64,000 nt of DNA from Ruthenibacterium sp. (GCA_020025235.1 JAHHSL010000003.1:36761-100760), one strand, 5' to 3'; positions 1-8,136 are shown, numbered from the stretch's first letter. The notes: generated by a model not told the origin, from the sequence alone. Made by a program: numbers and translations.

Positions 1-1
1 G

Positions 2-406
2 GCGTATCAGATCGCATGCGAAGCATATAAATGCCATGTTTCGCAGCAGAGGGGCTTTCAGATGGGCGAAAAAGACGTGTACGGAAGCACACGCTTCGGC
101 CTTGCGCACACAGCGGTGGGGCCGGACGTTCTGAAAAATGATTTCTTTGAAAACATTGTTTTTGAGGAAGAAGCGATCCACCAGCCGGAGGAGCTTTGCC
201 GCGAGCCGAAAGCGCAGAACAGTTCGGCTTCATCAGAGGGGCTGCAGCCGGACGAAACGGCAAAAATGCCCGCTGACGGCGCAGAGCAAACGGAACAGTC
301 TGAACCGATCCGGTTTTCGGGCGTTCTGCTGGCGGTGAGCGGCGTGCTGATGCTTGCCTTTCTGGCACAGCTTGCGGTACGAAGCAAAACGAATAAAAAG
401 CGGTAA
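2..406 (+). CDS. C-terminal part of an unknown membrane-anchored protein (cut by window edge)
   Basis: The frame is open from the first bases of the window with no stop, so this is most likely the 3' end of a longer gene; an internal ATG at 62 has no convincing ribosome site. The visible part has a folded-looking segment, then an acidic, Ser/Gln-rich stretch, one C-terminal hydrophobic helix of about 20 residues and a basic tail (KTNKKR). This suggests a protein held in the membrane by its C-terminus with the tail inside. It lies 28 bases before a GT2-GtrA gene and is probably in the same operon. I do not recognise the family. Confidence 0.55.
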   Translation, partial: AYQIACEAYKCHVSQQRGFQMGEKDVYGSTRFGLAHTAVGPDVLKNDFFENIVFEEEAIHQPEELCREPKAQNSSASSEGLQPDETAKMPADGAEQTEQSEPIRFSGVLLAVSGVLMLAFLAQLAVRSKTNKKR

Positions 407-434
407 CCGATACTGAAAAAAGGAAGCGAAAAAT

Positions 435-1505
435 ATGAAAGATATCACGATCGTGCTTCCCTCGCTGAACCCGGATCATAAGATGATCGAGGTTGTGGAC
501 GGGCTGCTTGGGGCCGGATTTGAAGATATCCTGATCGTCGATGACGGCAGCGATGCAGAACATTCCTGCTATTTTGAACAGGCGGCGCAGCATCCCGAAT
601 GCAGGCTTCTCCGCCACAATAAAAATCTCGGCAAGGGGCGTGCGCTGAAGACCGCGTTCAATGATTATCTCAACCGCCGCGGAAAGGAATCACTGGGCGT
701 GGTGACCGTGGACGGTGATAATCAGCATCATATCGACGATATCGTGCGCTGTGCACAGGCGCTGCGCGAACATCCGGACAGCCTGATCCTTGGCACGCGG
801 GATTTCAACGCGCCGAATGTTCCCCTGCGCAGCCGGTTCGGCAATAAGCTGACGGTGTGGATGTTCCGGTTTGCATGCGGCATCCGCGTTTCGGATACGC
901 AGGTCGGCCTTCGTGCGATACCCCGTGCGATGACGCGGGATTTTCTGGATCTATACGGAGAACGCTTTGAATACGAAACGAGCATGCTCATCGAGATCCG
1001 CAATAAAAATATCCCCGTGGTGGAAGTGCCGATCCGCACGATCTATCTTGAGGAAAACAAATCGTCGCATTTCAATCCGATCCGCGATTCCCTGCGCATT
1101 TACCGTGTGCTGTTGAAATTTGTCCTTGCATCGGCGGCGTCACTCGGCGTGGATTTTGTAATGTACTGGCTTGTGCTTCGCCTGCTGGGCCCCGCGTGCG
1201 AGCTTTCGCAGCGTCTGCTGGCCGCAACGGTGACGGCGCGCATCGTATCCTCCTTTGTGAATTATATGCTGAACCGCACGGCGGTTTTCGGCAATCAGGG
1301 CAGTATGAAAAGTACGGTGTTCCGCTACTATCTGCTGTGCACGCTGCAGATGCTGTGTTCATACGGGGGCGTTTATCTGCTGTGCAGGGTGTTCCCTCCG
1401 GCAGTGTACGCGGGTGCAGAGATCATCAGCAAGCTTGCAGTGGATTTCTGCCTGTTCCTTCTGAGCTTTCAGATCCAGAGGGAATGGGTGTTTAAAAAGC
1501 GCTGA
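435..1505 (+). CDS. GT2-family glycosyltransferase fused to a GtrA-like membrane domain
   Basis: The N-terminal half is a GT-A fold transferase of the dolichyl-phosphate-mannose-synthase type: nucleotide-binding VDDGSD at residues 35-40 and the metal-binding DGDNQH at 93-98. From about residue 220 to the end there are several hydrophobic helices resembling the GtrA family, which is thought to help move polyprenyl-linked sugars across the membrane. The fusion predicts transfer of a sugar to undecaprenyl phosphate at the inner face and flipping outward. An AAGGAAG ribosome site precedes the ATG. It sits between a membrane-anchored protein and a phosphodiester glycosidase, which suggests envelope glycan modification. 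The substrate sugar cannot be told. Confidence 0.85.
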   Translation: MKDITIVLPSLNPDHKMIEVVDGLLGAGFEDILIVDDGSDAEHSCYFEQAAQHPECRLLRHNKNLGKGRALKTAFNDYLNRRGKESLGVVTVDGDNQHHIDDIVRCAQALREHPDSLILGTRDFNAPNVPLRSRFGNKLTVWMFRFACGIRVSDTQVGLRAIPRAMTRDFLDLYGERFEYETSMLIEIRNKNIPVVEVPIRTIYLEENKSSHFNPIRDSLRIYRVLLKFVLASAASLGVDFVMYWLVLRLLGPACELSQRLLAATVTARIVSSFVNYMLNRTAVFGNQGSMKSTVFRYYLLCTLQMLCSYGGVYLLCRVFPPAVYAGAEIISKLAVDFCLFLLSFQIQREWVFKKR

Positions 1506-1528
1506 TTGGGAGAGAGAAGGAAAAACAA

Positions 1529-2626
1529 ATGGAAAACATGACCTATTGGAACGAGGAAGAACAGCAAGAAAGGGAAACCCGGCAGGAAGCAGAGCAGCCA
1601 CAAACCGAGAAGCCGGTGCAGAAATCGGCAAAGAAGAAAAAAAGCAATGCCGCCGTGCTGGCACAGCGCATCGGCCTGTGCGTTCTTTCACTGCTGGTTT
1701 CGGTTTTGATTTTTGCATTTTCCGGCATGGCGATCATCTGCTATGGGCCGAGCGAAGCGGCGCGCGATCTTTTTGTGGTTTCCGTTATGGAAACCAGCGC
1801 GGCAAAATTCCTTGCACATCTGTATTTCAGCGAGGAAGAGGTCGAAGCGATCCTTGCCGATAATGCCGTGCAGGAAACGCAGGAAGTCACCGACGAAGCA
1901 CTTGTTGAGATGCCGCAGGAGGATGCGCAGGATTTTGACCTGAACGGACTGGAGATCGTGGACGTCAAAGGCAGCACCTTCAAGGGAAAAATGATGATCG
2001 TAAACGACCCTTCCCGCGTGTATGTGGCTGCACCGCCGAGCTTTGGGGCGGATGTTGCAGGCATGCGCGTAGCGGAAATGGTGGAGCGCGACGGGGCAAT
2101 TGCAGGTGTGAACGCGGGCGGCTTTGCAGACGAAGGCGGCATGGGGCTTGGCGGTCAGCCGCTGGGCATCGTCATCCAGGGGGGCGAGCTTGTGTACGGT
2201 TCGCGCAGTGCTTCTTCCAGCGTGATCGGCTTTGATGCGGAAAACCGCCTGATCGTCGGGCAGATGACAGGAGAGCAGGCGCTGGAACGCGGCCTGCGCG
2301 ACGCTGTCAGCTTCGGGCCTGTGCTTGTCGTCAACGGCGAACCGGCCGAAGTGAACGGTACCGGCGGCGGGCTGAATCCGCGCACCGCGATCGGGCAGCG
2401 CAAGGACGGCGCCGTTCTGATTTTGGTGATCGACGGACGGCAGGCACACAGCATCGGTGCAACCTATAATGACCTTGTTGACGTGATGCTGCAGTTTGGA
2501 GCAATCAATGCCGCAAATCTGGACGGCGGATCGTCGTCCCTGATGATTTATGAAAACGAGATTATCACAACATGTGCTTCGCTGTACGGCCCGCGCAAGG
2601 TGCCGACGGCGATCCTTGTGAAATAA
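1529..2626 (+). CDS. Phosphodiester glycosidase (NAGPA/DUF2233) family exoprotein
   Basis: Residues 1-50 are charged and cytoplasmic, about 52-75 form a membrane anchor, and the rest would lie outside the cell. The C-terminal domain is of the NAGPA family that cleaves sugar-1-phosphodiester bonds: it shows the GVNAGGF segment, an NPRTAIG segment and the NLDGGSSS segment typical of the fold. Likely substrates are sugar phosphodiesters in wall or capsule polymers, but this is inference. It starts 23 bases after the GT2-GtrA gene with a GAAGGA ribosome site, so the two should be co-expressed. Confidence 0.85.
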   Translation: MENMTYWNEEEQQERETRQEAEQPQTEKPVQKSAKKKKSNAAVLAQRIGLCVLSLLVSVLIFAFSGMAIICYGPSEAARDLFVVSVMETSAAKFLAHLYFSEEEVEAILADNAVQETQEVTDEALVEMPQEDAQDFDLNGLEIVDVKGSTFKGKMMIVNDPSRVYVAAPPSFGADVAGMRVAEMVERDGAIAGVNAGGFADEGGMGLGGQPLGIVIQGGELVYGSRSASSSVIGFDAENRLIVGQMTGEQALERGLRDAVSFGPVLVVNGEPAEVNGTGGGLNPRTAIGQRKDGAVLILVIDGRQAHSIGATYNDLVDVMLQFGAINAANLDGGSSSLMIYENEIITTCASLYGPRKVPTAILVK

Positions 2627-2656
2627 TGCCGCAGGGCAGAGGAAGGGCATGATCGA

Positions 2657-3727
2657 ATGAATCCCAAAAAAGAAAAAAGCGGTTTCACCGGCTTTAAAAA
2701 GTTCATGGCGGTATTTCTGGCCGTTCAGGTGGTGGTTATCTGCTGCGGCCTTATCTATCTGTGGCAGGCGCTGAGATCATACGAAAGCAGCATGCCGGTG
2801 CACGCTGCAGAATATGCACTGGAGCTGTTTGAAAACCGACGGTTCGAGGCGATTCGCGATAAAAGCGGATTTGCACCGACTGCCCATGTATCGGAAGAAG
2901 ATTTTGATGCATATCTTGGGCAGAAACTGGACGCAGCCGGTGAACTGGAACTGAAAAAATACCGCTCCGGCGAGCAGGAGGCGATCTACCTTGTAAAAGC
3001 GGGGGAGGATACACTGGCAAAGGTGGTTCTGGAAAAAAAGCAGGAAAGCGACGCCTTTGGAAACACCGGCTGGAAGATCGCAAAGCTGCAGGACGTCTTT
3101 GCAATGCAGCAGCCCTGTGTCGTGCTTGCACCGGAATTTGCAGTGCTTTCGGCAAACGGTGAGCCTGTCAGCGAGGATTTCCGCACGCTGCAGCAGACGC
3201 AGTATTACGCGGGCCTGCCGGAGGGCATGGAAACCCCGATCCAGGCATGCTATACGCTGGAAGGCTTCCTGACCGCACCGGAACTGACGGCACAGGCGCC
3301 CGGTGTGCAGGAGTGCGTGATCCGTGAGACAGAGCAGCCGAATGTCTATGAGGTAAAGGCGCTTCTTTCCGAAGAACAGGCTGCCGAAGTGCAGGAACTT
3401 GCCGTGGAGGCGGCAAAGGTGTACGCGCGCTTTATCAGCGAGGACGCCAGCTTCAAGCAGGTTGCAAAATACCTTGTGCGTGAAAGTGATTTCTATAACA
3501 GCCTGAAAACGTTCTACAACGGCTGGTATGCAGACCATACCTCCTATGAGTTTGAAAATATGCAGACGGAAGAATTTACGGCATACAGTCCGGATCATAT
3601 TTCCTGCAAGGTCAGCTTTACCTATGTGATCAACAGCGGGGGACGCCACGAATACCCGAGCGCCTATGAGATTTTTATGGTGCGGACAGAGGACGGCTGG
3701 CGCGTCGCCAGCATGGACGTTCTTTAA
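2657..3727 (+). CDS. Secreted or membrane-anchored protein of unknown function
   Basis: An N-terminal hydrophobic helix (about residues 15-37) is followed by a hydrophilic extracellular region of about 315 residues. The last 90 residues, ending in a GWRVASMDVL strand, read like a small alpha-beta NTF2-like fold, but this is a visual impression only. The start is chosen because AGGAAGGG lies about 9 bases upstream. It is the last gene of the operon, 30 bases after the phosphodiester glycosidase and just before a strong terminator, so it probably shares the envelope role of its neighbours. I cannot name a family. Confidence 0.7.
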   Translation: MNPKKEKSGFTGFKKFMAVFLAVQVVVICCGLIYLWQALRSYESSMPVHAAEYALELFENRRFEAIRDKSGFAPTAHVSEEDFDAYLGQKLDAAGELELKKYRSGEQEAIYLVKAGEDTLAKVVLEKKQESDAFGNTGWKIAKLQDVFAMQQPCVVLAPEFAVLSANGEPVSEDFRTLQQTQYYAGLPEGMETPIQACYTLEGFLTAPELTAQAPGVQECVIRETEQPNVYEVKALLSEEQAAEVQELAVEAAKVYARFISEDASFKQVAKYLVRESDFYNSLKTFYNGWYADHTSYEFENMQTEEFTAYSPDHISCKVSFTYVINSGGRHEYPSAYEIFMVRTEDGWRVASMDVL

Positions 3728-3737
3728 TTGAAAAGCA

Positions 3738-3776
3738 AAGGCCCCGGCAGAGCATGCGCTCTTGCCGGGGCCTTTT
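3738..3776 (+). terminator. Intrinsic terminator of the envelope-glycan operon
   Basis: A stem of about 13 G+C-rich base pairs (GGCCCCGGCA pairing with TGCCGGGGCC) is followed by TTTTT. It ends the plus-strand operon and faces the minus-strand nitroreductase gene. Confidence 0.9.
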
Positions 3777-3816
3777 TGATTCGTCTTTTTGCGGGACGGG
3801 CAAATGATCGGAACGG

Positions 3817-4380
3817 TTACAGCAGAATATCCTCCAGCGTGCGCTTGGGCACATGGATCACGCCGTTTTCATCGCGGTAATACCGGATGTTTTCGGTAAT
3901 GCCGGTCGTCTGCGAATGTTCGGCAGGGTAGCCGAGTGCGATCAGCGTATGGATGCAGCATTCGTCCGGAAGCTGCAAAAGCGCATGGATCTCCTTGCGG
4001 TCGATGCTGCCCATCCAGCATGCGCCCAGCCCTTCGTATACAGCGGAAAGCAGCAGATTTTCCACGGCGGCACCGGCGTCCGGTGTTTCCGTGATATCAC
4101 GGATCGAACGGTCGATGCAAACGACGATGAAAGCGGTGGGCTGTTCGCCCTTTTTCGGGGCGCCGTTCGGGGCAAGATAAGCGGCCCAGCGCACAAGCGG
4201 CTGCATGGCTGCGACGGTTTCGCTGTCGGATACGATCTTGTATTTCAGCGGCTGCAGATTGGCTGCGCTGGGCGCAAGGCGCGCGGCGTCAACCAGACGC
4301 AGCAGAACCTCCTGCGGGATCGGCTGCTGTGTGAATTTGCGGATCGTGCGCCGGTTTTGGATCATATCGTAAAATTCCAT
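3817..4380 (-). CDS. Nitroreductase-family FMN oxidoreductase
   Basis: 187 residues, a usual length for small single-domain nitroreductases. The N-terminal RRTIRKF is the FMN-phosphate-binding signature, followed by AARLAPSAANLQP. Near the C-terminus LIALGYPAE is also typical. These enzymes reduce nitro compounds, quinones or flavins with NAD(P)H; the natural substrate is not predictable here. The start is the ATG preceded by GGAAAGGG; a longer ORF adds 13 residues but has no ribosome site. Confidence 0.88.
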   Translation of the reverse strand: MEFYDMIQNRRTIRKFTQQPIPQEVLLRLVDAARLAPSAANLQPLKYKIVSDSETVAAMQPLVRWAAYLAPNGAPKKGEQPTAFIVVCIDRSIRDITETPDAGAAVENLLLSAVYEGLGACWMGSIDRKEIHALLQLPDECCIHTLIALGYPAEHSQTTGITENIRYYRDENGVIHVPKRTLEDILL

Positions 4381-4446
4381 AATGCATCCCTTTCCGTTCT
4401 GCGGATTTTCTATCGCCATTATAGCAGAAAAGCAGGCAGATGAAAA

Positions 4447-4478
4447 GCAAAAGCCCCCTGAAAACAGGGGGCTTTTGC
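4447..4478 (-). terminator. Intrinsic terminator downstream of degV
   Basis: A perfect inverted repeat (GCAAAAGCCCCCTG pairing with its complement, 4-base loop) lies after the degV stop. Read on the minus strand the stem is followed by CTTTTC. It separates degV from the nitroreductase gene. Confidence 0.8.
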
Positions 4479-4502
4479 AGGGAGAAAGAAGAAAAATGAA
4501 AA

Positions 4503-5399
4503 TCAGATATCACATTTTTTCAGGAACCCGAGCCCGATCGGATACGGGCCGGTGTGAACACCGATCGTTGCGCCGATGTTGGCCTTGCCGAAATCCTCGG
4601 GGCAAAGTCCCTTTCGCTCGAACGTTTCAAGCAGATATGCCTTGAAATCATCGTATTCGGGAATATCAATGCCGATACCGGTGCAGAACAGATAGCCGTC
4701 CAGATCAATGTTGTTTTCTTTCAGATAGGCAACAAATTTTTCGGTGACCTTCTGCAGGGATTTGCGGCGTCCGCGGCAGATTTCGGTCGTGCCAAGCTCG
4801 CCATCATAAAAATGAAGCAGGGGCTTGAGGTTCAGCATGCTGCCGGCGATGCAGGCAACCTTGCCCAGACGGCCGCCGTGCTCCAGATATTTCAGGTCAT
4901 TTGTCGTAAAGAAGATGTGGCCGGTTCCCCGAATCTCCTCCAGCAGCGGCACAGCGCGGGAAAGTTCCAGATCCATATCCCGCAGGCGGACGGCTTCGGT
5001 GACAAGCAGACCCTGCAGTGCAGTCACAAGGCGGGAATCCATAACGTAAATGTCGGCGTCGGGATAATCGTCCTGAATCGAAGCCTTTGCCGTCATGGCA
5101 GATTGATACGAGCCGCTGAACTTCTGTGTCAGACAGATGCACAAAACCGGCATGCCGCTTTGCACAAAGGGCAGGAACGCATCGATGTAATCCTGAATCG
5201 AAGGCATCGAGGTTTTCGGGAAACAGTCGGGATGGTCGATCATGGCCTGATAAAAATCGGCGACCGAAATATCAACGCCTTCCTTCTGGTAGGTTTCGCC
5301 GTCCAGTGAAACATAAAAAGGAACGACCGTGAGCCGGTTTTGCTGTGTGTAGCTTTGGGGCAGGTCTGCTGAACTGTCACATACGATTTCAAATTTCAT
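4503..5399 (-). CDS. DegV family fatty-acid-binding protein
   Basis: 298 residues, close to the family norm. The N-terminal VCDSSADLP, the KTSMPS segment around residue 62 that lines the lipid pocket, and the C-terminal IGVHTGPYPIGLGF are DegV hallmarks. DegV/FakB proteins bind a fatty acid and present it to the FakA kinase; no FakA gene is in this window. There is no Shine-Dalgarno sequence in the 20 bases before the ATG. Instead the ATG overlaps (ATGA) the stop of a 20-codon ORF upstream, suggesting translational coupling. Confidence 0.92.
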   Translation of the reverse strand: MKFEIVCDSSADLPQSYTQQNRLTVVPFYVSLDGETYQKEGVDISVADFYQAMIDHPDCFPKTSMPSIQDYIDAFLPFVQSGMPVLCICLTQKFSGSYQSAMTAKASIQDDYPDADIYVMDSRLVTALQGLLVTEAVRLRDMDLELSRAVPLLEEIRGTGHIFFTTNDLKYLEHGGRLGKVACIAGSMLNLKPLLHFYDGELGTTEICRGRRKSLQKVTEKFVAYLKENNIDLDGYLFCTGIGIDIPEYDDFKAYLLETFERKGLCPEDFGKANIGATIGVHTGPYPIGLGFLKKCDI

Positions 5400-5458
5400 T
5401 CAAAATAAAGGCAGGAACTGTCGGCTTTTGAAAAAACGATGAGAATGCAATTGATCAT
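5396..5458 (-). CDS. Putative 20-residue leader ORF coupled to degV
   Basis: A 20-codon ORF (MINCILIVFSKADSSCLYFE) ends in a TGA that overlaps the degV start as ATGA. degV itself lacks a ribosome site, so the small ORF would supply the ribosomes. An AGGAGG lies 18 bases before the small ATG, normally too far, but a short hairpin (ATCCGG pairing with CCGGGGAT) between them could bring them together. A TACAAT -10-like box lies at 5487-5492. The ORF also contains a run of six T after a GATGAG/CTCATC pairing, which could act as an attenuator. There is no homology evidence; the peptide itself may have no function. Confidence 0.45.
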   Translation of the reverse strand: MINCILIVFSKADSSCLYFE

Positions 5459-5660
5459 CCCCGGTCCCGCCGGATTCCTCCTCATCATTGTATTACGCAT
5501 CTATCTTTTGAAATGCTTCTTAGGTTTTTATGATAGCACGGCACGTTTCCGGAAACAAGAGGTACAATGTGAACTTTCCTTGAAATGAACATAAAATGCG
5601 AAGAAAACGGCAAAAAAAGAAAAACGGAACGTGCAGATCCGAAACAGGTGCAAGAAAACG

Positions 5661-5689
5661 GCATGCCGTCCTAAAAAAATCCATACAAT
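5661..5689 (+). promoter_or_regulatory. Possible sigma-E-type promoter of sigK
   Basis: CATACAAT at 5682-5689 equals the sigma-E -10 consensus. GCATGCC lies 14 bases upstream and only partly matches the -35 (GCAT of KMATATT). In Bacillus subtilis sigK is transcribed by sigma-E first, which agrees. Confidence 0.4.
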
Positions 5690-5717
5690 GCAGTAGGAAG
5701 AAAAGGAGGAAAACAGC

Positions 5718-6434
5718 ATGTTCGGAGTATTTATGAGCATTGTTGCAGGAAAATTGCTGTATTTTGCGCTGCATCTGGAAAGCAGCAGCTTCCCCAAGCC
5801 GCTTTCTGCAAAGGAGGAGCTGGAAGCATTTGACGCGATGAAAGCGGGGGACGCGCAGGCAAAAGACCGGCTGATCCGCCACAATCTGCGGCTGGTAGCA
5901 CATATCGCAAAAAAATATTATGCCGCGAATGTAGAGCAGGAGGATCTGATCAGCATCGGTACGATCGGCCTTATCAAGGCGGTGAACAGCTTCGATCATC
6001 AGAAAGGGGCGCGCTTTGCCACCTATGCGGCGCGGTGTATTGAAAATGAGATCCTGATGCAGTTCCGGTCGGATAAAAAGCTGAAAAATGATGTGTCGAT
6101 CCATGAGCCGATCGAATGTGATAAGGATGGGAACGGCCTGACGCTGAACGATGTGGTGGCGGACAGCTTTGATCTGCGCGAGGATCTTGAACGTCGGGAG
6201 GAAATGCGGCTGCTGCGCCGCGTGGTGAACCGTCTGGAAGGAAGAGAGCGCCAGATCGTGATTTTGCGGTACGGCCTTTCCGGCCTTCCGCCGATGACAC
6301 AGCAGAAAACGTCCGAACTGCTGCACATCAGCCGCAGTTATGTATCCCGCATTGAAAAGAAGGCGCTGGCAGAGCTCAAGACGCTGATTCAGCAGGAAGC
6401 AAAACCGGAAAATGCGCTCCGGACAGAAAAATGA
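5718..6434 (+). CDS. sigK: RNA polymerase sporulation sigma factor SigK (pro-form)
   Basis: 238 residues with region 2 (HNLRLVAHIAKKY, EDLISIGTIGLIKAV, ATYAARCIENEIL) and region 4 (a helix-turn-helix ending SRSYVSRIEKKAL), closely matching SigK/SigE of spore formers. SigK directs late mother-cell genes for spore coat and cortex. Residues 1-28 are hydrophobic and end before SFPKPLS, matching the pro-sequence removed by SpoIVFB in bacilli. The gene is uninterrupted, with no skin element. AGGAGG precedes the ATG by 7 bases. SigE is the other close paralogue; the FPKPLS junction favours SigK. Confidence 0.85.
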   Translation: MFGVFMSIVAGKLLYFALHLESSSFPKPLSAKEELEAFDAMKAGDAQAKDRLIRHNLRLVAHIAKKYYAANVEQEDLISIGTIGLIKAVNSFDHQKGARFATYAARCIENEILMQFRSDKKLKNDVSIHEPIECDKDGNGLTLNDVVADSFDLREDLERREEMRLLRRVVNRLEGRERQIVILRYGLSGLPPMTQQKTSELLHISRSYVSRIEKKALAELKTLIQQEAKPENALRTEK

Positions 6435-6454
6435 GAAAAAACACGAAAAAAGGC

Positions 6455-6483
6455 TTGCATCAAAGGGAAATGTCTGGTATCCT
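6455..6483 (+). promoter_or_regulatory. Sigma-A-type promoter upstream of the uracil permease leader
   Basis: TTGCAT (6455-6460) and TATCCT (6478-6483) are separated by 17 bases, and TGG just before the -10 makes it an extended -10. Transcription would start near 6490, giving a leader of about 240 bases before the permease gene. Confidence 0.55.
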
Positions 6484-6510
6484 ATATTAGGTTTGGGAAA
6501 GGGTTTGGAT

Positions 6511-6618
6511 ATGAAAGCTTTTAATACATCAGCTGAATATGCAAATAAAAAACGCACTGCCGCATCCGTTTTATGCGAAACAAACAGGGCGCTCTTTTCA
6601 CATTCCGTTTTAACATGA
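6511..6618 (+). CDS. Possible 35-residue leader peptide of the uracil permease gene
   Basis: An ATG at 6511, preceded by AAAGGG about 7 bases upstream, opens 35 codons that stop 5 bases before the terminator hairpin. A ribosome at the end of this ORF would cover the hairpin, the geometry of the Escherichia coli pyrBI leader. There is no similarity evidence and it could be a chance ORF. Confidence 0.35.
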   Translation: MKAFNTSAEYANKKRTAASVLCETNRALFSHSVLT

Positions 6619-6623
6619 GCAGA

Positions 6624-6668
6624 AGGCATTTTCCGTTATTGCACAATAACGGGAATGCCTCTTTTTTT
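6624..6668 (+). terminator. Terminator or attenuator before the uracil permease gene
   Basis: AGGCATT pairs with AATGCCT, continued by CCGTTATTG/CAATAACGG around a CA loop, then a run of seven T. It lies about 190 bases after sigK but downstream of a separate promoter and only 66 bases before the permease ATG, so attenuation is plausible as well as ending sigK transcription. Confidence 0.8.
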
Positions 6669-6733
6669 GGCTGCTGTCAATCACCCGAGCGGTGTTTGGA
6701 TACAGAAAGGTCTATTTGAGGAGGAAGTATTGA

Positions 6734-8065
6734 ATGAGCAAAGAAAAAGAAAAAATCGAGCTCGGAAAAGAAGGATTGTATGACGCGCGCAAGCTCGGCA
6801 TCGGAAAGATGCTGGTGCTGGGCATGCAGCATACGTTCGCGATGTTCGGCGCAACGGTACTGGTTCCGATCCTGACGGGGATCAACGTTTCCACGGCACT
6901 GCTGTTTGCAGGCATCGGCACACTGCTGTTCCACCTTGTCACAAAGGGAAAGGTTCCTGCGTTCCTTGGCTCCAGCTTTGCGTTCCTGGGCGGATATGCC
7001 GCAGTGGCGCCCCTTGGCAAGGACGGCACCCCCAGCGAGATGCTTCCGTATGCGGCAGGCGGCATCGTGGTTGCAGGCCTGATCTATGTCCTGCTCAGCG
7101 CGCTGATCAAGGTGTTCGGCGTGCGCAAGATCATGCGTTTCTTCCCGCCGGTCGTTACCGGCCCGATCATCATTTCGATCGGCCTGATCCTGGCACCTAC
7201 GGCTATCACCAACTGTTCTACAAACTGGACACTGGCCATGATCGCGCTTGTTGTCATCATCGTGTGCAATATCTGGGGCAAAGGCATGACGAAGATCCTG
7301 CCGATCCTGATCGGCATCGTGGTTTCCTACATTGCGGCGATCCTTATGGGCGAAGTGGACTTCACGGCAATCAATAAAGCAGATTGGGTCGGCCTTGCGG
7401 TGCACACTTCCGGCATGGCAAAATTCAGCCTGAGCGCATGCATCACGATCGCGCCGATCGCACTGGCAACTATGATGGAACACATCGGCGATATTGCGGC
7501 AATCAGCGCAACCTGCGAACGTTCGTACCTGTCGGACCCGGGTCTGCACCGCACCCTGCTGGGTGACGGCCTTGCAACCAGCATCGCCGGCCTGTTCGGC
7601 GCTCCGGCAAACACCACTTACGGCGAAAACACCGGTGTTCTGGCTTTGACCAAGGTGTATGACCCCCGCGTTATGCGCATTGCAGCCTGCTTTGCAATCT
7701 TCCTCAGCTTCTTCCCGAAAATCGGCGCGGCGCTGCAGACGATCCCCGCAGCGATCATCGGCGGCATCTCGTTTGTGCTGTACGGCATGATCTCTTCTGT
7801 CGGCGTGCGCAACATTGTCGAAAATCAGGTCGATTTCACAAAATCCCGCAACCTGATCATTGCAGCGGTGATCCTTGTTTCGGCACTGGGCTTCAACAGC
7901 GTCGGCGGCATCACGATCCCGCTTGGTGAAACTTACAGCTTTACGCTTTCCGGCCTTGCAATTGCTGCAATCGTCGGAATCCTGCTGAATGCGATCCTGC
8001 CGGGCAACGATTATGAATTCGGCGTGGATCTCAAGGGCGACAGCGCTGTCAGCTTTGAAGTCTGA
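6734..8065 (+). CDS. uraA: Uracil permease (NCS2 family)
   Basis: 443 residues with about 12-14 hydrophobic helices. It carries the NCS2 signatures: GATVLVPILTG in the first helices, the substrate-helix MMEHIGDI segment, and NTTYGENTG, whose Tyr-Gly-Glu-Asn form is typical of uracil rather than xanthine carriers. It should import uracil with protons for pyrimidine salvage. GAGGAGGAAG precedes the ATG. A leader with a terminator hairpin suggests control by pyrimidine supply. No pyr biosynthesis genes are adjacent. Xanthine as substrate is less likely but not excluded. Confidence 0.9.
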   Translation: MSKEKEKIELGKEGLYDARKLGIGKMLVLGMQHTFAMFGATVLVPILTGINVSTALLFAGIGTLLFHLVTKGKVPAFLGSSFAFLGGYAAVAPLGKDGTPSEMLPYAAGGIVVAGLIYVLLSALIKVFGVRKIMRFFPPVVTGPIIISIGLILAPTAITNCSTNWTLAMIALVVIIVCNIWGKGMTKILPILIGIVVSYIAAILMGEVDFTAINKADWVGLAVHTSGMAKFSLSACITIAPIALATMMEHIGDIAAISATCERSYLSDPGLHRTLLGDGLATSIAGLFGAPANTTYGENTGVLALTKVYDPRVMRIAACFAIFLSFFPKIGAALQTIPAAIIGGISFVLYGMISSVGVRNIVENQVDFTKSRNLIIAAVILVSALGFNSVGGITIPLGETYSFTLSGLAIAAIVGILLNAILPGNDYEFGVDLKGDSAVSFEV

Positions 8066-8102
8066 TCCTGCACAAAAGCATCCTGATATCGGAAATATGA
8101 AA

Positions 8103-8136
8103 AACGGAGTGTATCACACGATACACTCCGTTTTTT
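8103..8136. terminator. Bidirectional terminator between uraA and the acetyltransferase gene
   Basis: AACGGAGTGTATC and its complement flank an ACAC loop; T runs follow on the plus strand and A runs precede, so it can serve both convergent genes. Confidence 0.9.

Noticed and set aside
6490..6733. Purine riboswitch or PyrR site before the uracil permease
   Set aside because: The conserved cores of the purine aptamer and the PyrR binding loop are not present.
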